A DNA stretch of 64,000 bases from Typha latifolia (GCA_019914945.1 CM034108.1:9054280-9118279); one strand, 5' to 3'; shown: positions 19,241-30,485, counted from the first letter of the stretch. Notes: generated by a model not told the origin, from the letters alone. A program made the numbers and translations.

Positions 19241-19730
19241 CATATAAGCCATTTTGTTCGGGTGTGTGAGGTGGAGTAGTGAGATGAGATATGCCATGTA
19301 AAGCAAGAAAGTTAGAAAGAGCAATAAATTCACCACCATTATAAGAGTACAATGTATTGATGTTCTAGTTGAAGTGTTTCTCTACAATGGCTTTAAATCT
19401 AATGAATATGTCTTTTACGTGAGATTTTTATTTGAGAGAATAAAACCATATATAATTAGTAAAATGACCAAAAAAATTACGTAATACTTAAAGCCATCAT
19501 AAGAAATAATTGGTGAACTCCATACATTTGAAAAATTTATTTGAAGAGGATGGTTTGAAACAATGGTAGAATTGGAAAATGAGAGTTTATGACTCTTATT
19601 GCAATGACATGCATTACAAGAAAAATTCAAAAGAATAGAAGAAGATAAATATAGAAATGACATGCTTTATAATAGGAAAGGCAAGGTGTCCCAATCTATG
19701 AAGCTATTCAGAAGAAGTGGTTTCGACACT
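19240..19730 (-). pseudogene. Ty1/copia integrase fragment
   Basis: The minus strand, from right to left, reads CNACHCNKSHKLSFSNST, FSNVWSSPIISYDGFKYYVIF, then KDIFIRFKAIVEKHFN, then INTLYSYNGGEFIAL (catalytic Asp of the SDNGGEF motif changed to Tyr) and HGISHLTTPPHTPEQNG. This is the integrase core of a copia element of the type with the TPPHTPEHNG motif. Frameshifts near 19420 and a stop near 19368 break it. It shares no element with the adjacent gag. Confidence 0.8.
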
Positions 19731-19731
19731 A

Positions 19732-20496
19732 TGATGTGATTCGGACCAAACCGATCCACCTCGTGCACAATACTACCTGTGATTCCATTTCTTGTTGTAA
19801 TTTCTTATTTTCTTTGGATAAATAAGGATTTTTGGCTGGGGGTTCAAATGTGAGAAAATGGCGTTCGAATGCGGCATTCGAACACCTACATGCATTCACA
19901 TATAAAAATAACTTGTTTTGGCCGTTCAAACTCCCTGTGAAGCTGTTTGAACACCGTTAGCGAGAATTATTATATTAGGGTTATTTTTCATAGTTGTTTG
20001 AATGGTAGGCTAGCCTCTAAGTATGTGGAAGGTAGCCTTATTAGGTTTTTTATTGAATAAATTATTGAGTTAACCTTTCTTCTTCCCTCTAATCTAAAAC
20101 TCCTTCCTCCATGCTGTAGGCTACCTCTTGCCTCTTCGACTATCAGACCTCCCCTCCTCCTTCAACACCGACCACCTTCTCCTCCCTTCTACCTTCACCC
20201 TACTATATCCTGTGCAAACCCTACCAGATTCCCATGTCCACTCTATCTCCATCTTCATCACTACCACCCGTCATCAACACCTTCACTGTATCTTTGCCAA
20301 TCTTGTTCCTACATACAGTCCAAATCTGTAAAGGGAGCAAACACCAAAATGGTAGATCAAGAAGATATGGAACAAATCCATTTGTTTTCATAATTTTCTG
20401 ACTATGATAGAATATATGAAGAATATTCTCATCCGACTGCGTGGACTGCCTTCTTGCACACGAATGCAAACTGGTAGCCAAGAACAGGTCATAACA
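19732..20496 (+). mobile_element. 5' LTR of a C-like chromovirus
   Basis: It is 765 bp, TGATGTGATTCGGACC to GGTCATAACA. It has GCGTTCGAATGC-type motifs near 19860-19885 and 'gctagcctctaagtatgtgg' in place of a clean TATA. A PBS-like site and an ATG of gag follow, so this is a 5' LTR. The right part of the element is lost at 21375. Confidence 0.75.
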
Positions 20497-20500
20497 AGTA

Positions 20501-20514
20501 TTATCAGAGTCACC
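20501..20514 (+). promoter_or_regulatory. decayed tRNA-iMet primer binding site
   Basis: TTATCAGAGTCACC sits 4 nt after the LTR end. It differs from TGGTATCAGAGCCACC (the site of element A1) at the 5' end and at one C-to-T. Confidence 0.6.
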
Positions 20515-20528
20515 ATTCCTTAGACACC

Positions 20529-21375
20529 ATGAGCATGACTAGAAGATTTGGAGGTGAGGACGCCACGGAGGTCAACCTCACTACCATGATTGATTCCTCC
20601 TTGTATGCCAAGTCTCAACCCAATGTGGGTGACATGGTTGGCATGTTTGCCATCATGGAAGGTGCATTGCTGGACATCCATAGCAGCCTTGTGGTCCTGA
20701 CCTAAAGATACCAAGAAGAATCAAGGGCGAGATCTCCTTTGATGGGCGATTTGGATCCAACGCCTAATAATAGGGCCGATTGGTATTATAGTGAAGGTAC
20801 CACTATCCTTGTTTGTCCAGTGGCTCCTCCATCACCACCTCATGCTGCATATGAGGAATATGTGGGCTATTGCAGTGGCCAAACTAGAAGCCCTTTGTTG
20901 CCCACGATAATTCCCGTAATTGAGTGCCGCTACTTCCTTGCCACGAGGATGATACCATATGGGCCGAGCTTGATGAACCAGCACTACCAAGAGTGCCTCC
21001 TAGAGTTGTTGTTGTAAACTAGAGAGGAAGGAGAGTGTTTCCACTAGAGAAAGAAATAGCCACCTAAGGTGGAACCGTTCGCCTAAACTTTTCACAATTT
21101 AACAGAGGTGATTTGCTCAATTAGGTCTATTGAGTGGAATCATTTTTCGAGTATCAATAAACACCTAATGCACAAAATGTGTTATTGGCATCATTCCACC
21201 TCGAAGAGACTGCCATTCATTGGTACTAAGCAATGAACTGAACTCAGCCCTACCGGACGTGGGAAGAATTTGTCGATGCCATCTACATTCGATTTGGACC
21301 TTCTGGATATGAACACTTCCAAGCCGCCCTTACTAAGCTGATCCTAAAGATTATGGTGGGGGCATACTAGGAGGA
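20529..21375 (+). pseudogene. chromovirus gag fragment
   Basis: The frame starts MSMTRRFGGEDATEVNL shortly after the PBS. It is broken by a stop at about 20703 and shifts repeatedly. The capsid-like part is readable near 21180-21370: NVLLASFHLEETAIHWY, MN-TQPYRTWEEFVDAIY and RFGPSGYEHFQAALTKL. It corresponds to the FHLEDAALHWF region of family A gag. It ends at about 21375, where an inverted LTR of another element starts. It is non-functional. Confidence 0.8.
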
Positions 21376-21632
21376 GGACTCGATAGTCGAGGGGGATCAG
21401 GGGTAATCAACGTCGAGATGGCACACGACTAGGGCTTGAACAAATAGGGATAAGAATTAGGGTAGAGAGGAAGGAAAGGGATAGAAAATCAATATTCATT
21501 CATAATGATCTTTTAGGTTGCCATCCTCATCTTAAGAGGCTAACTTAACAACCCAAAATGACAAATAATAACCCTAGAAGTAATGAATTCTCACCGACTA
21601 TGTTTGAACGGGGTCTAGCGCATTCAAACGCA

Positions 21633-22548
21633 TGATACACTTAGTTAGGACTTTATCTAATTAGCTAAATCCAACTCTGCGCAGTTTCGGAATAATATTT
21701 GTAGAATATTCGACACATATCCAAATACTATCAAACTAGTTGGATAAGGTCGATAACCTCTAGATATACAACTTTTATATTCATGAATTCTCCAGATTCG
21801 GAATATATCTATGACAAAATGAAATCTTAATCCGAAAGGTATTCGTAGAAGATAAGGAATACTAGTTTAGTTGGTTTGTTAGGGTTTCATATTATTTTAA
21901 GACTTGTTAGCTAGCCTCTATAAATATGTGGAAGGCACCCAAATTTATATTGCTATTGGATTCTTGATTTCTTACCTCCTATCTTCTCTCTAGACTCCTT
22001 CCTCCTCCCTCTACACCATCCTTCCACCTCTACCGTTGGCAAGGTTTCTCCTCGCTTCTAATCTCCCTCGATTGTCGAGCCACCCCTCTTCTTTGGGATC
22101 TTGACCACTTCGTTCCCTTCGTCTACTTCCCTTAATCACTTCCATAATCCACCCTCATCTCCATACCCATCCATAACCTTAACATCCACTCCACCCATCA
22201 GCACCACCATCACTCACGTTATTCCGTATTTTCTTCCCTGCTACAGTTCGAATCTGTGAAGGGCGTAAATACGAAAATTGTAAATTAGGAAGATATGGAT
22301 GCAACCCAATTAGTTTCGTAATTTTATATCTACCAGAGAATATCTGACAAATATTTTATAATAGTTGCGCGGACTGCTTCCTATAATAAATTCAGATATT
22401 AAAGAATTGTTCCGTAGCCGATTTTTTGGTTCTAGATCCCATCAATTTGGTATCCGAGCCTTAACAAATTAGTATCAGAGCCCTATCAATTGGTATCGGA
22501 GCCTATCAATTGGTATTAGAGCCTATCAATTGGTATCAGAGCCTATCA
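21633..22548 (+). mobile_element. solo LTR, family B2 (TSD ACGCA)
   Basis: It is 916 bp from TGATACACTTAG to GAGCCTATCA, with ACGCA at 21628-21632 and 22549-22553. U3 lacks the TTCGAA cluster and instead has the AATCCAACTCTGCGCAGTTT region seen at 28320. A TATA-like CCTCTATAAATATGTGG lies near 21915. The last 100 bp are five tandem PBS-like units. It is nested in the family C LTR. Confidence 0.95.
22448..22548 (+). repeat. five tandem PBS-like units at the LTR end
   Basis: TGGTATCNGAGCC variants lie at 22448, 22470, 22491, 22511 and 22531, a spacing of 20-22 bp. They are joined by CTATCAAT-type linkers. The last is followed by TATCA, then the TSD, so all five are inside the LTR. Confidence 0.93.
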
Positions 22549-22826
22549 ACGCACAATTTGCATTCACTGTCGATGCAAACGTATGCATGCATTCACACGC
22601 GAGCATTTGAATGGGGCCGAGTGCATTCGAACACGCAAATTGCATTCTCTGTCAATGCAAACACCTGCAGGCGTTTGCAAGGGGTGTTCAAACGCGACTC
22701 CCTCACATTTAAACATGACATACATAGTCCTTATTTTTCTGAAGAAAATAACAAAAAAAAAAAAGAATAGATCCCCATAGGTTTTATCCATGCTCGAGAC
22801 AACTTAGTGTGGTCTGAATCACATCA

Positions 22827-23330
22827 TTCCACCATGCTTCCATTCACTTTGTCCTCAAAGTGCAAATTCAGGATATTGATTCATCAAGGTTGCCTCAGAT
22901 TCCCATGTGGCTTGCTCCTGTGTCTAACCGACCTAGCTTACTAACACCTATGTGACTATTCGTCCTTCACATTTGCCCTTCCCCCATACTAGGACCTTCT
23001 TTGGAGTGAGCTCAACTGTCTCCGATTCGGGCTTGGGTAGTTCTACTTCAACTTGCTCAACTGGACCAACTCGGGCTCCCTAGTTAGATACATGGAAGAC
23101 CGTGTGAACTTAGGATGACTCAGGTAGGTCCAGCTTATATGCAACCACTCCCACATTCCTTAGAATATGAAATGGACCAAAGAAACGATGTGCTAGCTTT
23201 TGGTTCTGAATAGTTCATACCAAGATTTGCTAGTATGGTTGGAGTCGAACATAGACCCAATCGCCAACTTCATAGCTTTTTTTCCTAGTGCTTTTGGTTC
23301 TAACTAGTTTGTACGGAGATTTGCCGCTGT
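22827..23330 (-). pseudogene. family C chromodomain and integrase C-terminus
   Basis: At the far left the minus strand gives TQEQATWESEATLMNQYPEFAL-stop, the end of a chromodomain. Then come GKGKCEGRIVT and ELPKPESETVELTPKK. Further right are HTVFHV and a GPFHILRNVGV-like stretch. Several frameshifts and stops are present. The chromodomain end differs from A and B (E-x-E-A-TLMNQYPEF), supporting a separate family. Confidence 0.65.
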
Positions 23331-23447
23331 TAGGTGAAGCTTGAGCCACTAGAGTACTTCATCTCGTTTCACTAGCACCTCATCTATGTTGATACGGTTA
23401 GGTGCGCTCGACCGGTCATAAGATCACAATGTCGGGGGCACGCACCC

Positions 23448-23785
23448 TTAGATAGCCTTAAAGGGTGTCATCCCAATAGAGGTGTTGTGAGCCGTGTCAT
23501 ATGAGTACTCCGCCCAGGGTAGGTAAGCTAGCCATCTCTTCGGTTGTTCCCCGGCGAAGCATTGCAAATATTGCTTGAGGTAGTGATTAATAACTTCGGA
23601 TTGCTTGTCGGATTGCGGATGATACGCGGAGCTCATTTTCAGTTCAGTACCTTGTTGTTTAAAGTACTCTTGCCAAAAGTGACTCATAAAGATCCGATCA
23701 TAATCTAAAATTATTGACCTCGCCATTCCATGCAACTAGGCTATTTCCTTCACAAAAATTCCTGCTACCTTCTTTGTAGGTGACT
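23448..23785 (-). pseudogene. family C integrase core
   Basis: The open part reads LHGMARSIILDYDRIFMSHFWQ and GTELKMSSAYHPQSDKQSEVIN, then LAYLPWAEYSYDTAHNTSIGMTPF. The second catalytic Asp (in L-D-Y-D) and the Glu of SEVIN are present. The first Asp and the zinc finger are missing because sequence jumps from RNase H to integrase at about 23785. Confidence 0.85.
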
Positions 23786-24960
23786 CATGTACACCACCGA
23801 CTTCACTTCTTGCATGAGGACAGCCCTAATTCCAATTCCTGACGCATCGTATTCCACCACAAAAGGCTTGGTAAAATCGAGTAACGCCAAGACCGGAGAT
23901 CTGGCCATTGTCTTCTTCAATTCTTCAAAGGCCTTCGTTGCTGCCTCGGTCCACTAAAACTCCCCCTTCTTTTGTAATGATGTCAAGGGGGCAGCGATCA
24001 TGCCGTAGTTGGCAAAAAATCAATGGTAATAGCCCATCAATCCAAGGATGCCCTGCAATTCTCTCGGTGTCTTTGGGATCTGCCATTGCACCATGTTTTG
24101 CACCTTGGAGGGATCGACTTCCACTCCCGCCGCTAAAATAATGTGGCCGAGATACTCCACTTTCGGCTGGCCCCATAAATATTTGGATTCCTTCACCTTT
24201 AGCTCATTGTCTTTCGAAATCAACAATACTTTGCAAAGGTGAACAAGATGCTCCCTCCATGAATGATTGTACACAAGGACGTCGTCGAAGAAGATAAGCA
24301 CAAACTGCCTCAATAGTGCCCTAAAGACATCATTCGTCAACCTTGGAAGGTGGAGGGGGCATTAGTGAGTCCAAAAGGCATGACCTTGAACTCATAATGC
24401 CCGTCATGTGTGTGAAATGCTGTCTTGTGCATATTCTCGGGCCTCACACAGATTTGGTGGTAGCCAACTCGCAAGTCTAACTTGTTGAAGTAAGAGGCCC
24501 TCGAGAGCTCATCCAAGAGTTCTTCAATAACAGGGATGGGATACCTATCCTTTATCGTGATGGCATTGAGTGCACAGTAATCCATGCAAAATCGCCATGT
24601 TTTGTCCCGCTTCTGCACTAGGAGCACTGGTGATGAGTACCAGCTCCGACTCGGTTGGATGATTCTGTTGTCCAGCATCTCCTTGACAAGCCCTATGATC
24701 TCCTCCTTTTGCACAAATAGGTATCGATAAATCCGCACATTAGTCGGCTCTGCTCCGGGAGTAATCTCAATGCAGGTGGTCTTGGGGTCGAGTTGGCGGC
24801 ATGCCGCGTGGTTCTTCAAACATCTCGTTGAATTCTTTTAGCAAGGCGGACAAATCAGCAGGTACTTCTTCCTTTGTATGGTCTACTTGACTCTGGATTA
24901 ATTGCATTAGAAGTCCATGGCCCGGCCTTTGGCAGTCCCACCATCGGTTGAAGTTGGGCT
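23786..24960 (-). pseudogene. family C reverse transcriptase and RNase H start
   Basis: From right to left: RDHLH and CIEITPGAEPTNVRIYRYLF, then [87 protein letters not shown] frameshift near 24340 leads into FVLIFFDDVLVYN (active site intact), then VEYLGHI and LGLMGYYH. A stop follows, then VEYDASGIGIRAVLMQE of RNase H. RNase H breaks off after about VYMSH. Frame breaks show it is dead. Confidence 0.88.
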
Positions 24961-25064
24961 CCAAACCGCAGTCAAATTCCGTCTAACCGCACTCGCTTGC
25001 CACTTTGTTTGAAGTCCATCCACATTTATGAGAAGTCAAGGGTCACCGGGCCCAAAATTTGAAT

Positions 25065-25850
25065 CTATTGAGTCCCCAATATAATGTCAGCCCCTCGTAA
25101 GGCCAAGGGGTGAAGATCCAAGGTGAAGGAATTGCCTTGAATCTTCAAAAGAACCCCTCCGCATACGCCATTCGCCTGGAGCGTCGTGCCGTCTCCCAAA
25201 GCTACATCAAATTCAGAGGTAGCATTTATAGCCATTCCTATCTTCTTGACTGCACACTCATCCATGAAGTTGTGGGTGCTCCCAGTGTCGATGAGGATCC
25301 TCACTATTTGATTCTTCATGGTGCCATCGACCTGAAGTGTCCTAGGTGCATTAGCACCGGTGTAGGCATGCATGGATATCTCGGCATGGACCTCCTCGCT
25401 ACTCTCCAATGCTTCCTGATCTTCCACCATTTTCCCTTCCTACACATCCTCGGCTTTGTCCAACACCATCATCGTGGCCGTCGGTCGAGCACATTTATGC
25501 TCAAGAGTCAATCGCTCATCATAATAAAAACACAGCCCTTTAGCTCTTTTTTCTTCAACTTGGGTTCAGGTAAGTCTCCTCATGGTAGTTCGGGGAGGTC
25601 CCCTCACCTCTAGTAGTGGCTGTGGAGGTAATCTTGCACCTGTTGTCCTCGGTGGGGTTGCTGACACATGTTGTGTGGCTGCAGTTTGCTGATACACTCC
25701 TCTAAACTCCGTGGTGCTCTAGCCCCTTTTTTTGCCAACAGAAGCTCTCGAAGCTTCTCTTCCATCAACTGAGCAGTTGCAAACACCTCAAGCAATGTGG
25801 TTGGTCGAGCAGCGTTCACTTCGGCTTGAATGTCCCGCCTAAGGCCACCA
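25065..25850 (-). pseudogene. family C gag C-terminus and protease
   Basis: The protease frame (25065-25430) is open: AEISMHAYTGANAPRTLQVDG, VRILIDTGSTHNFMDE and LGDGTTLQANGVCGGV, ending PLALRGADIILGTQ. It keeps D-T-G. To its right the gag part (RRDIQAEVNAARPTTLLEVFATAQLMEEKLREL) is separated by stops and frameshifts, and the zinc knuckle (GCVFIMMSD-type frame near 25520) is unreadable. At about 25850 it meets a plus-strand PBS and leader of family B. Confidence 0.8.
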
Positions 25851-27860
25851 ATGTGGTATCAGAGTAGGCGAACCTCAGACCTCCATTAATGGTTGAAATA
25901 AGGAAGATGACATCAACAAGGAGACCTATGAAGAGCACACCGACAAGGGAGGACTCAATACATGATGATCCTAACCGTGAGGCCGATTCCTTTGGAGCGA
26001 CCACGGCAGGACTGAGTGAACCAACGTCCATGGGTTCAAATATGGATGAACTAAGGGGCATGTTCCAAACATTGTTGCATAGAGTTGACAACATATAAAA
26101 AGGATCATAATGAATTCAAGGTATATGTCTTGAATCGATTGGGTTCGTCATCTCCTCGACGACGAACAGAGTTTCAAGAAGGACTAGCGGTGGGACCTCA
26201 TCGAATCGATACCCCATGGGTCTAGGTGCGTCATATGAGTGTCAATGATCCCTTCCTACCTATGCCTTCACATCATCCCCCACTTCCGTTATAAAAGCCA
26301 AGACCGGCGGTGGTGGAACCCGAGAGGTGTGCAGCACCGGTGCGCTTCGTCGATGAGGAGGATTGGCACTTTGAGGATGAGGTTGATCCCCATGGAGTTG
26401 GTGATGGACGTGCTTGAGGATTTAGTGAAGGTGATCAACTTGCACAAAGATTTAGACTTGAACCAAGGATCTTTCACGAACTTGACAATGTTATTCGGGG
26501 GAGAACCGCATGCCTAGACTTTCCAAAATTCCAAGGCGGTGATCCAACGGATTGGGTGTTTCAAGTTGAACATTATTTTGATTGTCAAGGTACAGCGGAA
26601 GATACAAAAGTCTAGATGGCAAGCTTTCACCTCTAAGGAACGGCATTGCATTGGTATAGATCGGTAATTCGTGGTGGTGGATTTATCGGATGGGCTAATT
26701 TTTGTAGTAGGATTACACACAGATTTGGGACAGCGACATATGAAGATTTTGCTACCATATTAAGCAAGATGGTTTAAAGGACTACTATATTGGAGTACCA
26801 AACTAAGTTTGAAAGAGTTAGTAGTCATTGTGAGCCATCGTGGCCTGAACGTACATTGATGTGTACATTTATTTCAGGGCTGCGAGAGGAGATACAAGCG
26901 GATGTTCGTGCTCTATGTCCTACTACCCTTGAAGAGGCCTTTGAGAAGGCCGTGAGGATTGAACAAAAGCATAGGGCTTTAAGGATGGCAACAAAAAATA
27001 ATGGGGCGCAACCGAGATGGGCGGTTTGCACCTAGATCGCCGGCTGGAAATTCTGTAGTTTCAAAAACAGCGGCTGCAACTACTAGACCATGACCACCTT
27101 TCAGACATTCTTTTGACGTTAGCGGAGGCACAAGACCCCCCGTTTGAACTCTCACACCTGCCCAGGTGGAGGAGCGGAGAGCGAAGGGCTTTTGCTTTCG
27201 ATGTGATGAGTGTTTTACCACCGGTCATCGATGTTATAAACCGATCGGGAGTGTGATGCTTATCGATGGTCCTTAGGAGGATGATGAGATTGATGATGAT
27301 GGAGAGTGTCTAGAGGAGACCCAGGAGGAGGCCATTATGGAGGGCATTGAGGAAGATATCCAAGCTAAAATATCGATGCATGGATATTCGGGTACTTCTG
27401 CGTTGAGGACGTTACGAGTAGATGGACTCGTAAGAAAGCATTGTGTACACATCCTCATCGATTTGGAGAGTACACACAACTATCTAGACGAGAGGCTAGT
27501 GAGGAGATTGGGTTTGGATACCGAACCGACTATGGGGTTTGACGTTGCTATTGGAGACGGCACGAAGCTTAGGGCGAAGAGCTTGTGTCGCCGAGTCGAT
27601 ATACGGGTGCAAGGACACGACATCATTGTGGACTTGTATCCGTTAGTGCTATGATGAGCAAACATTGTCCTTGGTGCTCAGTGGTTGCACAGTTTGGGAC
27701 CCGTCACATTTGATTTTTGGAGCATGTGGATAAAATATAAATAAGAAAATAAAGATGTGAGGCTTGATGGTATTCGGACTTCGCCGATTCATGCGATGCA
27801 GCCTATGGTGAGGCTGCTTGGTGCGTATGATTTGGCCTATCTTCTTCAGTTAGGACCAGC
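25851..27860 (+). pseudogene. family B gag-protease with leader
   Basis: It opens with a PBS-like GTGGTATCAGAG (about 25852) and a leader whose reverse complement lies at 53690-53740. Gag starts near 25907: MTSTRRPMKSTPTREDSIHDD, GATTAGLSEPTSM. A stop follows at about 26097. The capsid-like part (FQGGDPTDWVFQVEHYFDCQG, GTALHWYRS) leads to an open frame 26790-27035 with ISGLREEIQADVRALCPTTLEEAFEKA. The knuckle CFRCDECFTTGHRC (about 27195) is intact. The protease frame (27337-27654) has LIDLEST in place of LIDTGST, so it is inactive. The remainder reads [18 protein letters not shown]. No 5' LTR precedes it. Confidence 0.87.
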
Positions 27861-28084
27861 AGATCGAGTTGGAGCCAGGGACAAAGAAGCAATCCGCCAA
27901 AAGAACCCAAAATATTCCTTGGTGGGATAGCTAAGTTGTCGGGTTCCCTCTCGGCTGACACGTCTCCAGTGCGGAGTCCCTCTGCTGGGTGGGCGAATCA
28001 AACCAATCAAAGGTTGCCTTTGCCTCATATCCGTCTTCCCTAGCGCCTCTCTTCATCAAAACGTATTAATACATCTCTGGTTCA
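27861..28084. other. about 220-bp foreign insert in family B, possibly organellar DNA
   Basis: Family B copy 8316-8345 reads through GGACCAGCCAGAGATGAGCC. Here GGACCAGC is followed by about 220 bp of unrelated, more GC-balanced sequence before CCAGCCTCAAACG resumes. The insert (AGATCGAGTTGGAGCCAGGG to CGCTTGTGTTGTCGG) has no LTR or TIR and no clear TSD. Its texture recalls plant mitochondrial intergenic DNA, which I cannot verify. Confidence 0.5.
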
Positions 28085-28203
28085 TTCCCGCTTGTGTTGT
28101 CGGCCAGCCTCAAACGAGTTTAGGTACTACAATTGAATTGTCTAATTTATTAGATAACTTTTCTGGACTGTTTAAGAAGTCGCAGGAGTTGCCACCGAGG
28201 AGA

Positions 28204-28983
28204 TGATACAAATTGGATCACATCAAAGGGAGATTAGGCTCAATGTGATTGAGTCTAATTATCTTTTCTAGTTATTTAGTTTAGTTAGAGTCTTAGTAGG
28301 TTAGGATTTTATTTAATTAGCTAAATCCAACTTTGCGCAATTTTGGAAAAATATTCATAGAATAATCTACACATATCAAAATAATATCAAACTATTGAAT
28401 AAGGTCTCTAACCTCCAGATCTACAACTTTGTTATTCATAACTTCTCCAAATTCAGAATTTATCTATGACAAACCAATAGCTTAATCTGAAAGGTAATGA
28501 GAGAAGATAAGAAATACTGGTTTAGTTAGTTAGTTAGGGTTTTATATCGTTTTAGGACTTGTTGGCTAGCCTCTATAAATATGTGGATGTTAGCCAACTT
28601 CATTATGCAATTGGATTATTGATTTCTTGCCTCTTATCTTCTCTCTAGACTTCTCCCTCCTCCCTCTTCACCATCATTCCACCTCTACCGTTGGCAAGGT
28701 TTCTTCTATCTTCTAATCTCCCTCAATTGTCGAGCCGCTTTGTTCTTTGGGATCTCGACCACTTCGTTCCATTCGTCTACTTTCTTTAATCACTTCCACA
28801 ATCCACCGTCATCTCCATACCCATCCATAACCATAACATCCACTCCACCCGTCACCACCACCATCACCCACGTTATTCTGTGTTTTTGGCCCTGCTACAT
28901 TTTGAATCTGTAAAGGGCATAAATACGAAAGTTGTAAATTAGGAAGTTACGGATCCAACCCAATTGGTTTTGTAATTTGCTGA
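28204..28983 (+). mobile_element. family B2 LTR fragment
   Basis: It begins TGATACAAATTGGATCAC and runs through TTAGCTAAATCCAACTTTGCG and CCTCTATAAATATGTGG (TATA-like, about 28571). The pyrimidine leader and the U5 stretch GGAAGTTACGGATCC follow. It stops in U5 at TTTGCTGAC, where the end of a B chromodomain frame follows. No PBS-like array remains. Confidence 0.8.
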
Positions 28984-29690
28984 CTTTTCACCTTGAGGGC
29001 AAGGTGGGGGAAGCGTGGTGGTTTTTTATTGTTTAGGTGTTTATTTTTATTAAAATAAAATTCTTGTAGGTCGTGTTCGAATGCAGGTGGAGTCGCATTC
29101 GAACGCCCTTGTGAATGCCCGCGTTCGAATGCCTTGTGAACGCCCGCGTTCAAACTCTTGTGTCGCATTCGCAAATCTAGAGAAGGGGCTTTTTGAGTGC
29201 ATTCGAACACGATCGGGTGCGTTCGAACGCAATCAATGAGAATCCTCTCTAGACTTCATTATGCAATTGGATTATTGATTTCTTACCTCTTATCTTCTCT
29301 CTAGACTTCTCCCTCCTCCCTCTTCACCATCCTTCCACATCTACCGTTGGCGAGGTTTCTCCTAACTTCTAATCTCCCTCGACTATCGAGCCACCCCTCT
29401 TTTTTGAGATCTCGACTACTTCGTTCCCTTCATCTATAACTGTAAATCACATTCACAATCCACCTTCATCTCCATATCCCTCCATAACCCTAACATCCAC
29501 TCCACTTGTCACCAGCACCATCACCCATGTTATTCCGTATTTTTGTCTCTGCTATAGTTCGAATCTAAAAGGACGTAAATACGAAAGTTGTAGATCAGGA
29601 AGTTACGGATCTAACCCAATTGGTTTAGTAATGTTCTTCCTACCGGAGAATATCTAATGAATATTTTCCCACGGTTGCGCAGACTACTTC
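28984..29690 (+). mobile_element. family B polypurine tract and 3' LTR
   Basis: TTTTCACCTTGAGGGCAAGG is the 3' end of pol, followed by the polypurine GGTGGGGGAAGCGTGGTGG. The LTR (from about 29015) has lost its TGATAC start. TTCGAA motifs fill 29085-29235. From 29253 it repeats 28602-28984 almost directly. It breaks in U5 at about 29690 against Tekay pol. Confidence 0.8.
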
Positions 29691-30182
29691 CTGAGATGCA
29701 TAGCCTTAGTATCAGTCTTCTGAGATGCATTAAGTCTATCAATAAATGTATGTTTGACAGTAAATTATGCTAGTAAACCGAATCCACTTCCCTTGGTCAC
29801 AATTGGAACTTCTAGCCTTTGTAGATCCTTAAGTATTATAGTTTGTTGGGTAACTAAAAATGCTAGACTTTGAGCTGACTTCCTACTTAAGACATCTACA
29901 ACAACATTTGCTTTACCTGGATGATAATTTATGGTACAATCATAATCTTTCACTAATTTCATCCATCTCCTATGCCGCAAATTATGATCTGTAAAAATCA
30001 TAATCATGATCTACAACAACATTTGCTTTTATGATCTGTAAAAATGTCACATTTTTCCCCATATAGATAATGTCGTCAAATTTTTAGAGCAAATACTATA
30101 GCAGCCAACTCCAAATCATGAGTAAGATAATTCTGTTCATAATCTTTCAACTGTCTAGATGCATATGCCACTACATTACCAT
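29691..30182 (-). pseudogene. Tekay/Del RNase H fragment (left half)
   Basis: The minus strand reads [35 protein letters not shown], a stop, then RHYLYGEKCDIFTDH. KLVKDYDCTINYHPGKANVVVDVLSRK and GFGLLA follow. This is the Tekay signature for RNase H. The solo LTR at 30183 interrupts it inside LMQNGNVVAY; removing the LTR and one ACCAT restores the order. A small repeat of CTACAACAACATTTGCTTT (29890 and 30011) disturbs the middle. Confidence 0.88.
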
Positions 30183-30406
30183 TGTAACAACCCAAAGCTT
30201 AAAAAAATAAAAATAAAAATAAAAAATTCTAGGCACGACGTGACCGGCCACACTGTGGCTGGCCTCGTGCCCATGCAAGCTACGCATGCAGCTTGCGTGG
30301 TGGGGGCGCCACGCGCCCGCTGCCGATGCGGCAGCCAACGGGCTGCGGCCAGCTGGCCGCGACAGGTCCCGGCGCCGCCACAATCCCCCCCACCGCCTTC
30401 CCTCTC

Positions 30407-30411
30407 TCTCT

Positions 30412-30443
<32 letters not shown>

Positions 30444-30445
30444 AA

Positions 30446-30485
<40 letters not shown>

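Larger units (their letters stand above)
21376..22826 (-). mobile_element. family C 3' LTR, split by a solo LTR
   Basis: The parts are 21376-21632 and 22554-22826. The right end is GTCTGAATCACATCA followed by the reversed polypurine tract and the C chromodomain. TTCGAA-type motifs ('gcatttgaatggggccgagtgcattcgaac') lie at 22600-22700. The left end is truncated against the gag fragment at 21375. Across the nested solo LTR the sequence rejoins at CATTCAAACGCA. Confidence 0.85.

Noticed and set aside
20128..20331. Plus-strand frame rich in Ser, Pro and Thr in the LTR at 19732
   Set aside because: It comes from the pyrimidine-rich leader common to these LTRs; similar frames appear in each copy with different frame breaks.
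22448..22548. CRISPR-like array of short regular repeats
   Set aside because: The repeats are degenerate tRNA primer-site copies with 7-9 bp linkers inside an LTR of a plant genome; no spacers or cas genes.
27846..28028. 60-codon minus-strand frame in the foreign insert
   Set aside because: It spans the junction of the insert with family B sequence and has no recognisable domain; length is expected by chance.
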